Source of the DNA: Amaranthus tricolor
Lineage: Eukaryota; Streptophyta; Magnoliopsida; Caryophyllales; Amaranthaceae
Direction of reading: 5' to 3'
DNA length: 64,000 nucleotides
Assembly: GCF_026212465.1 (NCBI RefSeq)
Contig: NC_080056.1
Span: forward strand, 6,222,017 to 6,286,016
Every line of letters begins with the position of its first letter. The stretch's first letter is position 1. The notes beneath the pieces are model-generated. The model worked only from the letters and a program-made list of their open reading frames with translations, had not been told where the DNA came from and did no database searches. The position numbers and the translations under genes were made by a program. Of the stretch, positions 10,081 through 23,700 are shown piece by piece.

Positions 10081-13000
10081 TCAAAAAACACGATCAACCA
10101 CGCCAGTGTTGTGATCATGAAGTTGACTCTCGGAGTGACAGTAGGAGTTGTTTGTTCTTGATTCGATGTGTAATGTCCTTGTTGAATAACAATGGCGTAC
10201 ACGAACGTGGTGTGTTGTGAAAACCATTGAGGTACTGCATTTTACTTGAACTGCCAGTACCGCTTCCTTGTCTCTCGTGTCTTCAGACCCCCAGTTTTGA
10301 GAAACCCCGTCGACTAAATTGCCCAATGTATGGAACTCCGTATAACGTAACGTCACATTCATGCTTTGTTCAGTGTCAATTACACCACATGCTGGTGAAA
10401 CCTGCAAAACAACATACAAATACACAACTTATTAACCCATTTTCATGTTCTTATAAGTATGCAACTCCTTTATAGCAAATTTGCCCATTATTTGGAAACT
10501 GTCAAAACTGATCGTTCCTAGACCTAGAGGTGTTCATTCGGGTTATCAGGTTGATGTTGGGTTAGGTGATTCGGGTTGGTTTGAAATCGGGTCAAATCAG
10601 GTTTGGTTATAAGGTCAGATAAATTTTGGGTCATTGGGTCTATTTTGAACCCCTCTAGTCGTACCCAAGAACACCTTAAACCAGTGTCACATGATTTGCT
10701 AATTGCCTGGCGAATTGCGAATCAAAAAAATCGAATTATGGTCAATTTTAGGCTATCTTTGAATCATTTTGAGCAAATCACGAATCCAAGAGGCGAACTA
10801 ACCAGCGAATTATGTGTCACTGCCTTAAAAACAAAATAACCATTCTAATTAGAAGTAATGCAGGAAGGAAATTATGAATTGTCCTATATATAATGTGTAA
10901 AACACTACCTCAAGCCAAGCAGGAAAGCCAAAAGAGGCTCGGGGCTGAAGCTCTGTTGGTTCTCCGTTTACATTGATGGTGCATCGACCTTCACATATGA
11001 TATGAAACACAGCCTCCTTGTCTTTACTCTTGTTAGTGATCTGGAGAAAGGAAGTCTCCTGGTTTTGCAAACTTATGTTACCTGTACTAACTTCTGTGTC
11101 CGGTATCACAGATAATTCTCGAAGCAAAGATTTAATCTCTTTGCTAGCTTCCATAACTTCGCCAAACTCTTTCCTCCTAAATGATCTATCTACTCGTGCT
11201 AGGTGAACACTAAATTTACATCGGACAGGTTTGTGATCACTTTCAGTAACGTCCATGCAGGCTTCATACCTGTTTTAAGGGGAAAAGAGTGTGTTTGTTA
11301 GAACTGGTGCGAGTGGAAGTGCTCTGTCGTGTTCATATTATCAACAACAATGCCAAAGCCTTAATCCCGAAAGTTTGGGGTCGGCTACATAAACCATTGG
11401 ATTAGTTCCAGTGGTTGTCCCCAATATATTTGAACATACATTTGTATTGAGGCGAGTATTGGACAGTCCAAACTGCACTCTGATACAGGTCCAGTACGAC
11501 AATCTCGATATATTACTCTATCGCACCAAGCAGGAATTCGTTTCTTTTCTCCCGAATCATAGCCTGGAAAAGTTGAGAGATGGTGAAAAAAGATGGAAAG
11601 AGTGTAGGTATAGCAGCTGTTTGAATGCTGAATCGGTCCTTGAAAGTTACCTCCTAAGCCTGGTACATGCCTGTCGAATTTATAAGTCGGAGGAAATTTG
11701 ATCATGGCCTCGCGCATCCCTTGGAAAACTTTCCCGGCTTTCATTTCTGCTCGAAGCTGATCCTTTTCTCGTAGCCAATCAAAGCTTCTTTGAGAAACAA
11801 AATCTCTTGCTTCATCGTATGATATTCCAAAAAGGCGATAATTAAAGTCTCCAAGAAAGATAACCATGTCTGCCTCTGCTAAATCAGGCTGGCTACCCTC
11901 ATCAGAGTTCCCAACGGCACCCTGCAACACCCAGAAGTACAAACACAAGGACCTAGAGCTTAAATAACTGCAGTTAATCAAAGGAAAACTCGTATATGAT
12001 ATCAATTTCCGGAGATTCTTAATCATATTGCGAACTTACATTTGCAGCACGAAGCACTTGGGATGCAGAAGAAGCTCCAGCTGCAAGAGAGAGGAGCAAT
12101 GGGAAGCCAAAAGCATAAAGGAGCCAAAATAAATATATGCACAACGCAAGAGAGCAATACAAAAGCAGACATCGCATACCAGCAGCAACGTTGAGTAAGT
12201 GAGATTGCCGCGAGAAAGCCATTGTTCGCCAGATGTGATCGAAATCAGCATTACGACGAGCAACAGCTTCCAAATGCGCTGCTAAGTGACAGTTCACAAA
12301 ACAAATTATTCTATCATGGACTCTCAGTCTCAAGCCTACTGCTCCCTGCAAGTTTGATTATGAACACAATTAATTATTGTCAGGAACAGCATGAACATAG
12401 TGTAAAGATCATGAATGCACCCATTAACATTACTGAATAAAGATCACAACCATGAAAATTACTGAATAAAGATCACACCCATGAACATTACTGAATAAAG
12501 ATCATACCTTGTTTCCAATTGTTCGGCCAAAACCACAAGCAACTGCAGCAACATCAAGGTCACCAGCATGCATCCTCATATTCTTTCTTACCCTAAAAAC
12601 AGACATTTGACTGTCATAGGTACACAGAAGAAGGGACAGCATTCTATCATGAGTGCAATGAGTATAGTGTAAAAACAAGCCCGCATCATATCGCATCAGC
12701 CGCATTATAAAAGTTTTCAAAACAAAGGAACCAATATTTCCCGCGTTGTAAAGGTGTAAAAATTGTATCAGGCTATATCAAGGGATATCTTATGATTCGA
12801 CTGATAATAAGGTGATACAATAACCTCAACACTTTTGTTACCGTATCACCGTGTCGTTACCACAATCGCGACATTACCGTATTTTTACACTATAGCTACG
12901 AGTCCGAAATTCAATTAAAAAAAAAACTCATCTGAATTACCAGATAGCTATAAGCAAGCCAGCAAGCTGCCGTGAACCTACACGTTCAAATACAATTCCT

Positions 13001-15762
13001 TCATCTAAGATCCTACCTATAGCATCCTGCCAAACTTGCCCGATGGCACTACCTTCTAGTCCCACCTGTACGTACAATAGATGAGTTTATTTTCAGCAGA
13101 TCGAACATAGTTTGCTTTATTGTTATTTTCATCAATGACAATGTGAAGGTAGTAAAAGAGAGCTATAGAGATCCTCACAGTTTCTTTTGCGGCAGACATG
13201 GCAAGGAAACCAGCTCCCATTTCCACTTCCTGCAACCCAACCACAATGATTCCAACGTCAGACACTGCAGAAGCTAGCCATGATCTGAGTGCTTCCGGGT
13301 TAGGTTTCCCTTGACCAACATTCCATGTTCCTACCAACATCTTTAAACTTTCTCGTCTCGTATATAGCAACTCTTTAGAAGACAATACAGCACGTACTAT
13401 AGCATCGATTGGGCCAGGGGACGTGAGGTGCCATCCACGTATACCACCATGAATAGCCGTGCTGAAAACATAACCTCCACCTATCGCCATCTTTATCACC
13501 GGACTACTATGAGCAACCCACCCTGCTAAAAGATTTCCATCAAGATCCAGCAATTGTACCACACCACTAGCATATCCCACCCATAGCCTACAACCTTGGG
13601 TGCAAAAGCATAGAACAGCAGAATTATGATGATTGAATTCTTGGACACGATTTCCATTCGAATCCCACTGCAGAATTACACCATTTGAACAACCACTCCA
13701 AATGGATCCATCAGCAGTTAATGCTAGTGCCTCTGTCTTCTTAATATCCTCGTTAAATGCCCCTGTACCCCTTGTAGCTACTCTACGGACAGCATCTGCT
13801 GCTCCCATCAAAGCGTTACGTGTTTTTCCTAAAAACCCTTGTGGCTTTTCCTTCTTTGATGTGGAAACAAATTTTACCTTAATCTCATCATCTGCTGGTT
13901 GATCCTCGCGCATTGGCATCTCAACCCGGTTTTCAGTTCCCTCAGTGTTATACACTTTAATAAGTTCCTTGGTACAGGCATCCCTGTTGTTGGAAACCAA
14001 CTATTAGCACACTGTATGATACTTTTCCAGCATCAAAGAAAGAACACAAGCTCATGAAGAAATACTTCTAAGAAAAGGTTGGAACTTGGAAGCATACCAT
14101 AATGAGAAGGATAGACTAGTGGCACACCACACCCTTCCTTTGCAATTATCCGATAGCATAACCTTTATATCCGAAGATGAGATATTACATACACCATTCA
14201 CAGTTACCTGACTTCTCAAGTCCACATTAGACCTCTCAACTAACAGGGCAGCCATGTACTTTTCCTCAGCTGTTAGAGACAGTGATTTCTCTATCGAGTC
14301 CCATGCCCATACTTTGATCACACCACCCTCCGCGCCAGACCACAGGTCACCTGAACAATCACAAAAATCAATGTTCATACATGTTTGAGTGCCACCATAT
14401 GACCAAAGTACATAAAAGTTGATTACTACATAATTGTCTATAAACTTCCATACCTAATTTTTCTACAACAACAACATTCAATTATCCCAAAATCATTAAA
14501 TTCTTACAATCAAATTGTGAGATAGAAAACTTTTCACCATCACCCAATGTCTTCCCTTTACACTTTCAAAAATTCTAAGTTTGGCTCCCCAATTAACCCA
14601 CATTCCTAAGAATCTACAACCTCAAAAATTTAAGGGAAATTCTACATGATAACCCTGAATTATCAGCTTTTTCACGTGGTAGACAAACATTTTTTTTAAT
14701 CCGCGTGGTACCTTAAGCTTCCAACTTTTCTATATGATAGTCAAAAGAGAAGTCTTTTTGTAAACTTTAGCTATTTTTAACATAATGAATTTTTTTTCAA
14801 AAAATAAATGTCGTGATCAATCTAATTTGCCACATATTTCGTAATGCAGTCAACATAAGTACTTAATTTAACCAAAAATTTAACATTTCATCCACTAGAT
14901 GGAAAAGTTAAAAGCTCAAAGTCACCACATGGATTTCACCATATGAAATTTCCAAAAATTTAAAACAGAACATTTTTTCCAAATAAGCAACAAAAAGATT
15001 TGTAAACCTACCATAAGATGATATGATCAAAGCAAGAACAGGTCCCTTATGCGCTTGCCAAGCAAGACCTTCTCGAAAGGGTGGTACCACATCATCAGCA
15101 CCACTTGGATCCGAATTCTGATCCATTTTCCAAGACCTAATCTTACCATCTTTATGTCCAGTCCATATCAAACTATTCCCATTATCAACCACCATACAAA
15201 TGGTAGGCGAAGTAACAGCAGATTCATAAAACGGCGACGTATCTTCATCCCCACGTTTCCCTTTCCCGCCAAATCCGACCCCAGCTTCATACGCATCCCT
15301 AAATTTCCAATACCGAACACCATTTTCTTGACCCGCCCACAAATGACTATCCGTACACCCAATCGTCCTCAAAAACCTCCCAACTTGTGTCTCCCTTAAC
15401 GGATGAGGCCTAAGCTCCAAAGCGGGTGGGCGAGTTGGGTGAACGGCAGACCGAATCGGAGCCCTAAAAATACCAACACCACCATTAGCAGTAAATTCCG
15501 GCATAGCGAGTCGTTGATCATCTTCATCATTGGGTAATGATATGACGGCCGGGAGAGAAACAGAGTGATCGTACCTAGGGTTTGTTACAGAAGAGGAATT
15601 TGAAGCGTAAGGATAGGAAACATCGTTTTCGTCTTGTGAATCATCATAAGAGGTGCAAGTACTTTCATGGCGGATTTGGGTATTGAGAGAATAGGCTTTG
15701 AGATTAGGATTGGAATTTAAAAACGAAGAAGATGATGGATCATTGTCTTCATCATTATCCAT
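10081..15762 (-). CDS. FRA3: Type I inositol polyphosphate 5-phosphatase with WD40 repeats
   Basis: Eleven exons on the minus strand: 15762-15012, 14350-14098, 13983-13179, 13065-12941, 12592-12508, 12345-12180, 12080-12040, 11921-11651, 11563-11440, 11269-10909, 10401-10081. All junctions are GT-AG, the phases agree, and the product is 1100 aa, as expected for FRA3/IP5P12. The N-terminus is acidic. WD40-like units occur at about 135-440 ([34 protein letters not shown]). The 5-phosphatase domain spans about 550-885: [10 protein letters not shown] at 553, FLGDFNYRL at 764, KRIPAWCDR at 840, then SDHKPV. An ASH/C2-like tail follows, with SFGFPAWLE. Family members remove the 5-phosphate from phosphoinositides and soluble inositol phosphates. 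Arabidopsis FRA3 affects actin and secondary walls. Exon 7 is only 41 nt. The introns carry several MITEs. Confidence 0.96.
10525..10657. mobile_element. Small MITE with TAGAGG...CCTCTA ends
   Basis: In the last intron of the 5-phosphatase gene. The left end TAGAGGTGTTCA and right end TGAACCCCTCTA are near-perfect inverted repeats around a 'CGGGT'-rich core. The ends resemble plant hAT termini. An 8-bp target duplication is not clearly readable. Confidence 0.5.
11343..11400 (+). repeat. Plant SINE 3'-type motif
   Basis: CAACAATGCCAAAGCCTTAA, then ATCCCGAAAGTTTGGGGTCG and GCTACAT. This is a module seen at the ends of many plant SINEs. It sits in the 170-bp intron between 5-phosphatase exons 9 and 10. 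A similar motif occurs at 55592-55630 and a weaker one near 60122-60165. Confidence 0.5.
12421..12507. repeat. Three 29-bp tandem units abutting a 5' splice site
   Basis: Units at 12421-12449, 12450-12478 and 12479-12507 share TTACTGAATAAAGATCA with a few changes. On the minus strand the last unit begins with the GTATGATC that serves as the donor of 5-phosphatase exon 5 (exon edge 12508). The middle unit begins GTGTGATC at the same position, a potential second donor. Confidence 0.9.
12663..12894. mobile_element. MITE family B, copy 1
   Basis: Ends TATAGTGTAAAAA and TTTTTACACTATA are exact 13-bp inverted repeats. It lies in the intron between 5-phosphatase exons 4 and 5. The flanks GCAATGAG and GCTACGAG match at 6 of 8 positions, compatible with a decayed 8-bp hAT-type duplication. 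A relative lies at 61493-61697. Confidence 0.7.
14634..14953. mobile_element. Mutator-like MITE, family A
   Basis: A 320-bp insertion in the first intron of the 5-phosphatase gene. It begins GGGAAATTCTACATGATAAC and ends ATGAAATTTCC, with long imperfect inverted arms sharing AATCCGCGTGG- and AACTTTTC-type blocks. It is flanked by an exact 10-bp direct repeat AAAAATTTAA (14624-14633 and 14954-14963). Mutator-like elements usually duplicate 9-11 bp. Confidence 0.8.
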
Positions 15763-17792
15763 TTTTGTTGAATTTTCTCAAGAATGAGAGGAATAAGAGA
15801 AGAAAGAGAGGGAAATGGGGAAGAATGGAGAGGAATGGAGGAAAGAGAGAAAGAATGAAGTTTTTTGGTGTGTTTGGAAGAGAGTGGAGTAGCGGGAACA
15901 AAGGGGATTTAACGGTCAACAACGTTTACAAATTAAAATTCAATTATTATCTTAAAATTAGAAGACTTGGGTTTTTTTTTCCCAAAAAATTGCTATTTGG
16001 GAAAAAAAAAATTCAATTTACATCCACTAAAAAATCATTAAAAAATTTATCAGCAAAATATATAGAATATAATGAAATAATGACGATAAATGAATAAAAA
16101 AATTATAAAAATATTTTATGGATATTGTCCAATGTATTACTTACATTAATTATTATTTATCAAAAATTTAAATTTTGTTGTGTTTGAATACTTTGAATTT
16201 AAGTTTATTTGGTATTAGAGTTTTGCTTTGTTATTTACCTTTAATTATTTATTAAAAAACTTTATTTTTTGTTGAGCTAATTTTGATTGTATGGTTTCGT
16301 ATTTTAAATTTTTATTCAGTTTGGTTTAGTTTTAACTTGGTAATTTTGATATATAAGTCGAATTAAGTTTGCTTAGTTTGATTTTGTATCAAAACCAAAA
16401 ATGATAAAAGAATTCACACTCCTAGCCTTGGATACATGATCTTTTTTGACCTACTTCATATTCAATCCTAATTTAATGATTTGTATCTCACTCTTGTGTG
16501 AAAATTTGAAACATATAAACAAAAAAATATAAAAAAATCGAAAAACAAACAACTTTTGAAAATATTTTTCAAAGTAAGCATTTTTTACACGAAACTATGG
16601 TCAAGATAAGTTTGTTGTTAATAACAGTGGGCAAATAATAAAAGGTCAAATTCAGTCAAACAATTGGCCGTTGTTATTAACATTGGGCGATAATTTACAC
16701 TAAATTTTACTAGTCAGCATTTGCCCGCTGTTAATAATAGCGGCCCATTGTTTGACCGACTTCCACTTTATTTTTGAACAAATACTCCATTGTTGGACTT
16801 TTTGATCGACTATCGCCCACTGTTAATATAAGTAACAACGACCGATTACTGAGCTGACTTTTTTTGACTCAATATAGTAATAGGCCACTGTTATTAAGTG
16901 CGAACATTACCAAGGCATAGATTTGAATAAAAACTGCTTACTTTGGAAAATATTTTTAAAAGTTGCTTATTATTCGACTTTTTTATACATTATTCTTATT
17001 TGTTTCAAATTTTCCTCTTGTGTTTAGTCAAGGTCCAATGAAAATAAATAAAAAAAATGAGTATTAATCTAATTTTTAATATCCAAATCCATCCAATGCC
17101 TATTCTTGCCCTAAACTCGATTTATGACAAATTTTAGACCCATGTTAGTGCTATTTTGAATCTATATAGACTCATTTTACACCTAATCAGTGATCCATCT
17201 ATAAACTATAAACATAACTAAGGTAAAATAGTAATAACATCATCCTCTCTTAAATTTGTCAATGTATCACATTGTTATAAAGAAAAATTATAAAAAACTA
17301 CCTATTTTCTACCATTTTTTGTAAAAGACTACCTATTCTAATCTTTTTTGTGAAAAACAACCTTATATATATGACCCAAACGTATGCGAAACACTACCAC
17401 ATAAACAAAAACATTTGTTGACCGCCAAGTTTAGGTTTAATCAAACACAAAGTAAAATCAGCTAAACAAATTAAAATGAAAAGTGATGAAATGAGAGGAA
17501 CAGAAAACTACTCATCAAATGCTTGCAAAAGACAATGCTGTGTAGAAGGCAGAAAGCCGGCAGTGGTAAGAACTGACCGACGGAGGAGTGAAAGTGAATT
17601 GTAAGAAATGTAAGTAACTGATTCACAATTCACAAACTTTATAAGCAAAACATGAGAAAAGACATCCTTCAAGTTTGTTAATTTCCATTTGTATGAGCTA
17701 ATTGAGAAATGTCTCCCAAATCAGACAGTTAGCCATAAATAATTAAAAGCAATAGCAACAATGTTGGCAAAATTGTTGTCGAGCAAACAAGA
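15763..17792. other. Intergenic: 5-phosphatase promoter side and synthetase 3' side
   Basis: 15763-15900 is purine-rich and probably the 5' UTR of the 5-phosphatase gene. 15950-16490 is AT-rich with no gene. 16500-17014 is a MITE (listed separately). 17281-17400 holds loose repeats of an AACTACCT-like motif. 17500-17792 probably includes the synthetase 3' UTR. Confidence 0.6.
16500..17014. mobile_element. Mutator-like MITE, family D, with intact 9-bp TSD
   Basis: A 515-bp element starting GAAAATTTGAAAC and ending GTTTCAAATTTTC, with about 150-bp imperfect inverted arms (shared blocks CAACTTTT, TTTCAAAGTAAGCA and ATAACAGTGG). It is flanked by a perfect 9-bp direct repeat CTCTTGTGT at 16491-16499 and 17015-17023. 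The interior repeats GCCCACTGTTAATA-like motifs in both orientations, so most of the element can fold on itself. Confidence 0.85.
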
Positions 17793-20700
17793 TCAAGGCG
17801 CAAGCCTTTGTGGATCGCGGGGATATAGAGATGTCTTCCTGATGTTGTTTAGGTTGCAGAATAGCATAACAACCCGCTCCAAACCCACTCCGAACCCACC
17901 GTGAGGCCAAGCACCATATCTGCAAAACAAATTTTTCATTTGGTAGAGTAAAAGTTTTTTGGGTTCCAATATATGTACAGGATGAAAATGATTACTCGAA
18001 ACTCAAAGTTCTGACTGCACATTCAGACCAAACAAAAGGGTAACATGACAGCAATAACCCTTGCATAGAATGATACAATAGAACTACCATGTATTCATCT
18101 AAGAGTTTGCTACAAAAGCATTTCTCTACTTTATTAAGGGAGAGGGTGGGTTAGACGAGTGAACGAAAGAAATGTATAGATGGGATTGAGAAAGATAATG
18201 AGAATCCGGATAGATTAGAATAGTGTTTGAACTTATGCCCCAAAATAGAAATATAGCAAAATGAAGTTAGACCGAAGTGGCAAACATAGCAAATTGAGAG
18301 AGGCAGTGGGAGTATAGTGGTACATAGCTACTAAATAATATTCTAAAATCATAGTCTATATCCAATAAAGTCTTATTGCTTCCAATTAAAAAAAGCAATG
18401 ATATTCTCATCGTTGGGCAATTAGATAGTATATAGTAGTGAGAGTGAAGCCAAGAAGGCAAACACATGCAGCTACCGAAACAACGGGCATAAACACTATT
18501 ATAACCACCAACTTAAAGCAAAATTTGCTTCAAGTTGGAGTATTAGGCTTTAGGTAATGGCTCATGAAATCAAAAGCAAGCCACTCCAAATATTTTGTGA
18601 AACATGCATCCAAATGCCCTGTCTTGTACACTGCATCTCTCCACACCAGAGCCCCAAGATCATGGTATTAACTGCTGCTCCCTAAAAAATATACCATAGT
18701 GGTGGTCATTAACATTTACACAGATCACTGCCTCCTTATACTACCACTAAAGTGCCATCACTACTGATATGATGTCCTTGTCCGGTAGTTCGTGAAACAC
18801 GTAAATCGCCAAAAACCACCACCACACTATCTATCGATCACATTGACATTGTTGCTTGCCCGTTTAAAGGATCATCATCCTTATTCTTTTGTCAGGTAAA
18901 AGATTAAGAAAACCTTACCCCTAAGAGATTGCACCACCCACAATTGGCATAAGTATTAAAGATTGGTAGGGACCACTAAATTGCGTGGTATTGATTAAAA
19001 GTGAGAGAAAATGAAAAAAAACTGTGGATAAAAATTAAAAAAAGTGGTGGTAATACTAAATGTTACAAAGTTAACAGACTAAAATGGAAAGTGTTTCAAT
19101 CTCTTAGGGATAGAGGGAGCAACTCCAACATCTTAAACGAAATTCGGTCTCTTATCAATTAATCTTGATCTCAATCCGCCTCCACTTTTCTCAAAAAGGT
19201 AGAATCTTCTAGAGGAATCGCGGTTGTGGTTGCTGACACCAACCATTATTCCACCTTGTTTTCCTCTTATCCATTACCTCGTTTCTAATAGATGCGACTT
19301 CATGAAGATATGAAGTCAGGCCCACCAATTTAAGAAGGGAGCCATTAAAATATAACAAGAGTGTGAAAGAGATGAGAACATTTTGAGTTCCTTTTGATGA
19401 GAAAAGTTGTAAAAAGCAATTATATAAAAAGTATACGATAATGACTTATGCTAAATCCCATTAACAAAAAAATCCACAGTACTCTAACTAGTAAATCCAG
19501 GCTCGTATTCAAAGAGTTCGTCCCTAGAAGGTAATTACTATATGTGAAACAACACTGATTCAAGAACAACACCACATAAGTTTTATGGAAACCAGTCTAT
19601 AGTGACAGTGAACCTGAGTTTTTGTTGCTATCAAAAACTCATATTTAGGATATCATTTTTGTAAGTAATCCCATCAAAAAACATGACCAGCATTAAGAGT
19701 AACACTTCAAATCATGACTACCTAATAAAACCTAGAATCACCTGATGACAAAAATATAAGGCATCCCATTAAGTCACTTAATGAATCATTGATAACTTAT
19801 CCAATCATTCCAATCTATCGTCATATTCTCCTATAAATCCAAATTTCAAGTCTTTCTTCACTTTTATTGCAAGTCATTTTTGGACCACTTTCAATTTGAA
19901 CTCCTGAAAGTTTCAACCTTCTATTGTTCTAACTTTTCATTATTCGGTTTTCTTTACACGACCATTGAGGATGGTTTTCACTGACTTTTTCTTCGATATC
20001 TACAATCCAAGCCCTTTCTGATGTATTTTATTTCAAATTACTTTCTTTAGTGCATGCCCATTCATCTTTGAGGTGCATGCTTAAGAAAAGAAAATCAAAA
20101 GTGCAGAAAATTATATTACTATCAAAATACAAGCAACCCTAGCTCTCATTAAATTCAGCCATTTAACTAAGGCACAAAATACTAAGCAAAAGTTAATCCA
20201 GTACTGAATCACAGTTACCATAAGAGGCAATATCCAGCTACACAACAATTTTTAGCTAGAAAATTAACAACTTACTTGAAGGAGTCAATATAAGTAGCTA
20301 TTGTCTTCACTTCAATACCACATGCTTCAGCACGCTTCGTCAAAAATTCAGGGTCATGGACACGCTGAGCTCCTGATATGATCTCCTCACCTGAAGGGAA
20401 TGCAGAAGTTAGGGTAAATAATCTTGAAACAGCATATATGAATGAAGTATCAGATTAAGGGATTGCAACTCATTTCAGATGCTTATGATTAATTGTTAGT
20501 AGAAGCAGTAATACTACCATAGTGCAAAAATATTTATCATACAGTCACAATACACTGATACAGTGATATGGGCATATGAATGATATTTTATAAAGTGAAC
20601 AAAAAGGTCACTAACTTGTCAGAAAATGACAAACAGACCAATAAACATGCATGAACAGCAAAATGAGTAAGAATGTGCAAAAAAATTCCGTTCATATCAA

Positions 20701-23700
20701 GAGATGACATGTACTGGAAAATAAGTTGTGCATTTAGTTGCAAGCAAGGCTCCATTCTACATAGCGTATTTGAACTTTGTACCTGTAATCCTTAATCTTT
20801 ATTTTCTAGACCTTGTCTGAATTTATAAGTCAAAAATAAGTTAAATATGTGAGAGATCACATCACTGACCTTATCAGAACTTACGTGAATTTATCTAATT
20901 TCATTAGCTAAACATATGTGAAGGTTTTTTTTCCATGATATGAGCCATATAGAAAAGAGCCTTAATTAGCCATACAGAATAAATCCACACTAGTCTAGTA
21001 GTAGCCCAATGGCCGACTTCTAAACCAATTTCTCCCACTACTTAACATCTACTTGGTTCTCTTTACCCCTTGCCACCTTAAACTCCAAAGAATAACCGTA
21101 AACCCCTTTCCTCACACCCTTGAGTCCTTGATGTTAGTGTAATTGGTGACTTGAGTGCACCAAATAAATTCTATGCATTATGTGAGAATAGAGAGCGAAT
21201 CCTATGAATGGATTAAATGGGTGAGTTAAGTATGTAACTTAATGTTTGATTGATGATGGTGTTTAAGTGGTAGAATTAATTCATGAAGTTATGGAGGAAT
21301 TAAGGAGTGACTTACACATAAGAATTATGGTATGATGAATGATAGTTAATGAGAAGACTAAAGAGTGAAGATTCTTGTACGAGGCATCAAGTAATGAAGC
21401 ATTGCCTTGGTCGAGCATTGGATTCGGTTTTTGACTCTTGATGTTCCTTGAAGTTGAAGTTGTTTATTGTGCAATAATCCTTAGCCTTAATTATGTAATA
21501 CTCATTAATGTACACACCTCTATAAATAGAGGTCTCATATGTCATTGTAACACATCCACAAAACACCCGGAGCCTAAACACAAGCCTAATCTCTTCTCTA
21601 TTGTAATTCTCCATTTGAGCTTTGTGATAATATAAGCGAGATACTACACACCAGAGGACGTAGCCTTAATTGGGTGAACCTCGTTAAATCTTGTGTTATT
21701 TTAATTGCATTATTATCTCCTACAAACATTGTTTTCATTGAAAGTGTAATTTGTTCATCACAAGACTCCATGCACTCGATCTTGGTAATATTGAAGTTTG
21801 AAACACGTCGTTTGAACTCTAATAAAGCGTCATTCTCACTTGACACACCCGACCTATACTATACCTATAGTAAATCTGAATTTGTATGCTAACAACTATG
21901 AGGTATGAACCTGGATGCATACCTATATGCCAATCAGAACACACTAGTAAAACTAACCCAAACCATTGACCACATATACTTGTAGACAAAGAATTTGCAC
22001 ATAACAATCAGATTAAAATTGTACAAGTTTTATGAGGTGGGACTCTTTTTTTGCAAACGTATTTTCTCCATAAAAAATGAAGGCTTAGGTTAAGGGGCTC
22101 CACAGGGAAAGATTATAACTTCGATCGAATTTAGAATAAGGCCATTTTCATTATGTTGGTCAAGTGGTCATTACTAATGTTCGATGGACATGAGTAGGAT
22201 ATTTGTACAGTTCAATTTGGTTTAAAATCTTACAATTATTTTCATAAATATTCATGTTAGACATTTGGACATGTAATCATGTCTGGCACCAACAATGTAA
22301 TTTCCTTACAACAACACATAGGCCACATTGAACATGATATATTAAGCTTCAAGCCAGTCAATGAATAGAACGATCTACATAGACCACATTCAACATGATC
22401 ACTTGGGGATTGTGGAGTGAAATTCACCCAATAAGTATTTGTAGTTTTTACTTAAGGATTAGTCTAAAACTTTTTATGTTCTAGTTGTTTAACAATTATA
22501 ACTATTTTAATTTGGGTATGAAACTTTACTAAGTTGTAAGACTTGAGTAGTTGGTCAAATATTATCAAGTTATTTGAAGTTTGTTTAGCCTAACATTCAA
22601 TTTTTAGAAATAGATATGACGGTAACTCTCCTATGATTAGATTTCAATTCATGTTTTACCTTTAAAATGTTTTTCGAAAATTTGACCTAGTTATGAGGTG
22701 TTACAAATACAATATGGATAAGATAATCACGGAAATCCCCAACATTCATGCACAAAAAGAAAACATAACAAAGATGGCAGGGCATAGCAAGAAATAGATT
22801 ACATTTCATACATCACACAGATGACAGTAAATAAAGCAATTATCTTGCAACAAAGGTGCATTGGTTTCAACATTGGAACGTAGGCATTTCTAATGATGAA
22901 ATCCTGTCCAATTGTGGGAGAAAACAAATAATTGAAAAGAAAACAATCTAGCTTACCTCGTATAAAGACATCAAATGAATTGCTATATAATGGATCATCA
23001 TAGCAGGGCATCGTGTAGAATGGCCTAACAGCCAATGGATACCGATGAAGGATGTAAAACTCTGTGTCATATCTGCAAAAAAAAAAGACACAATTGTCAA
23101 TCCTCCCAGCTAGAACTATGCAAAGAAGAGACATCCAAGAATAAATTAATACTCATCATTCAACAAAGAGATCTCTAACAATCTATTTCGTTCATATACA
23201 TGAAAATTTTCTTTCAAGCAATACAATCAAAAAATTCTTTGTCAGCATTCAAATCATTCAATGTTCTTTATAATGGTGCTTCTGCTTTACAGTTATTACT
23301 TAACTAGTGCCTCTTACGATGTATAACAACATACTTCCTAAATGTCAAACCAGTGTTTCTTAATGCATGTTGCATTTGTATAAATAATCTTTCAAGAAAA
23401 CAAAAATTCTTCAAAAGATTAACTCACTTGTCACGGACTAATTCTCCGAGCTTTCTTTCTGTTTCGGTGTTAAGATCCCCATATGGATCGACTTCAATAC
23501 CAGCCTCCTGCAAATATAAGACAATTGCCAATGAAATCAAATATATGGAAGCAAAAATATGCAATCACTGTAAGCATCCTTGAAGATCACTTGCAACAGG
23601 ACGAGTTTCAAAGAGCATTTTAACATCAACTTCGTTTTAATATTGACGACGCAGATATGCATCTATGGAATCTCCATAGAATATGAAGTTATGAACATCA

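Noticed and set aside
13640..13670. TTCGAATCC resembling a tRNA B box
   Set aside because: It is coding sequence of FRA3 exon 3, with no A box or cloverleaf around it.
15049..15399. 116-codon plus-strand frame
   Set aside because: It is antisense to FRA3 exon 1 and has no family features; a shadow of coding composition.
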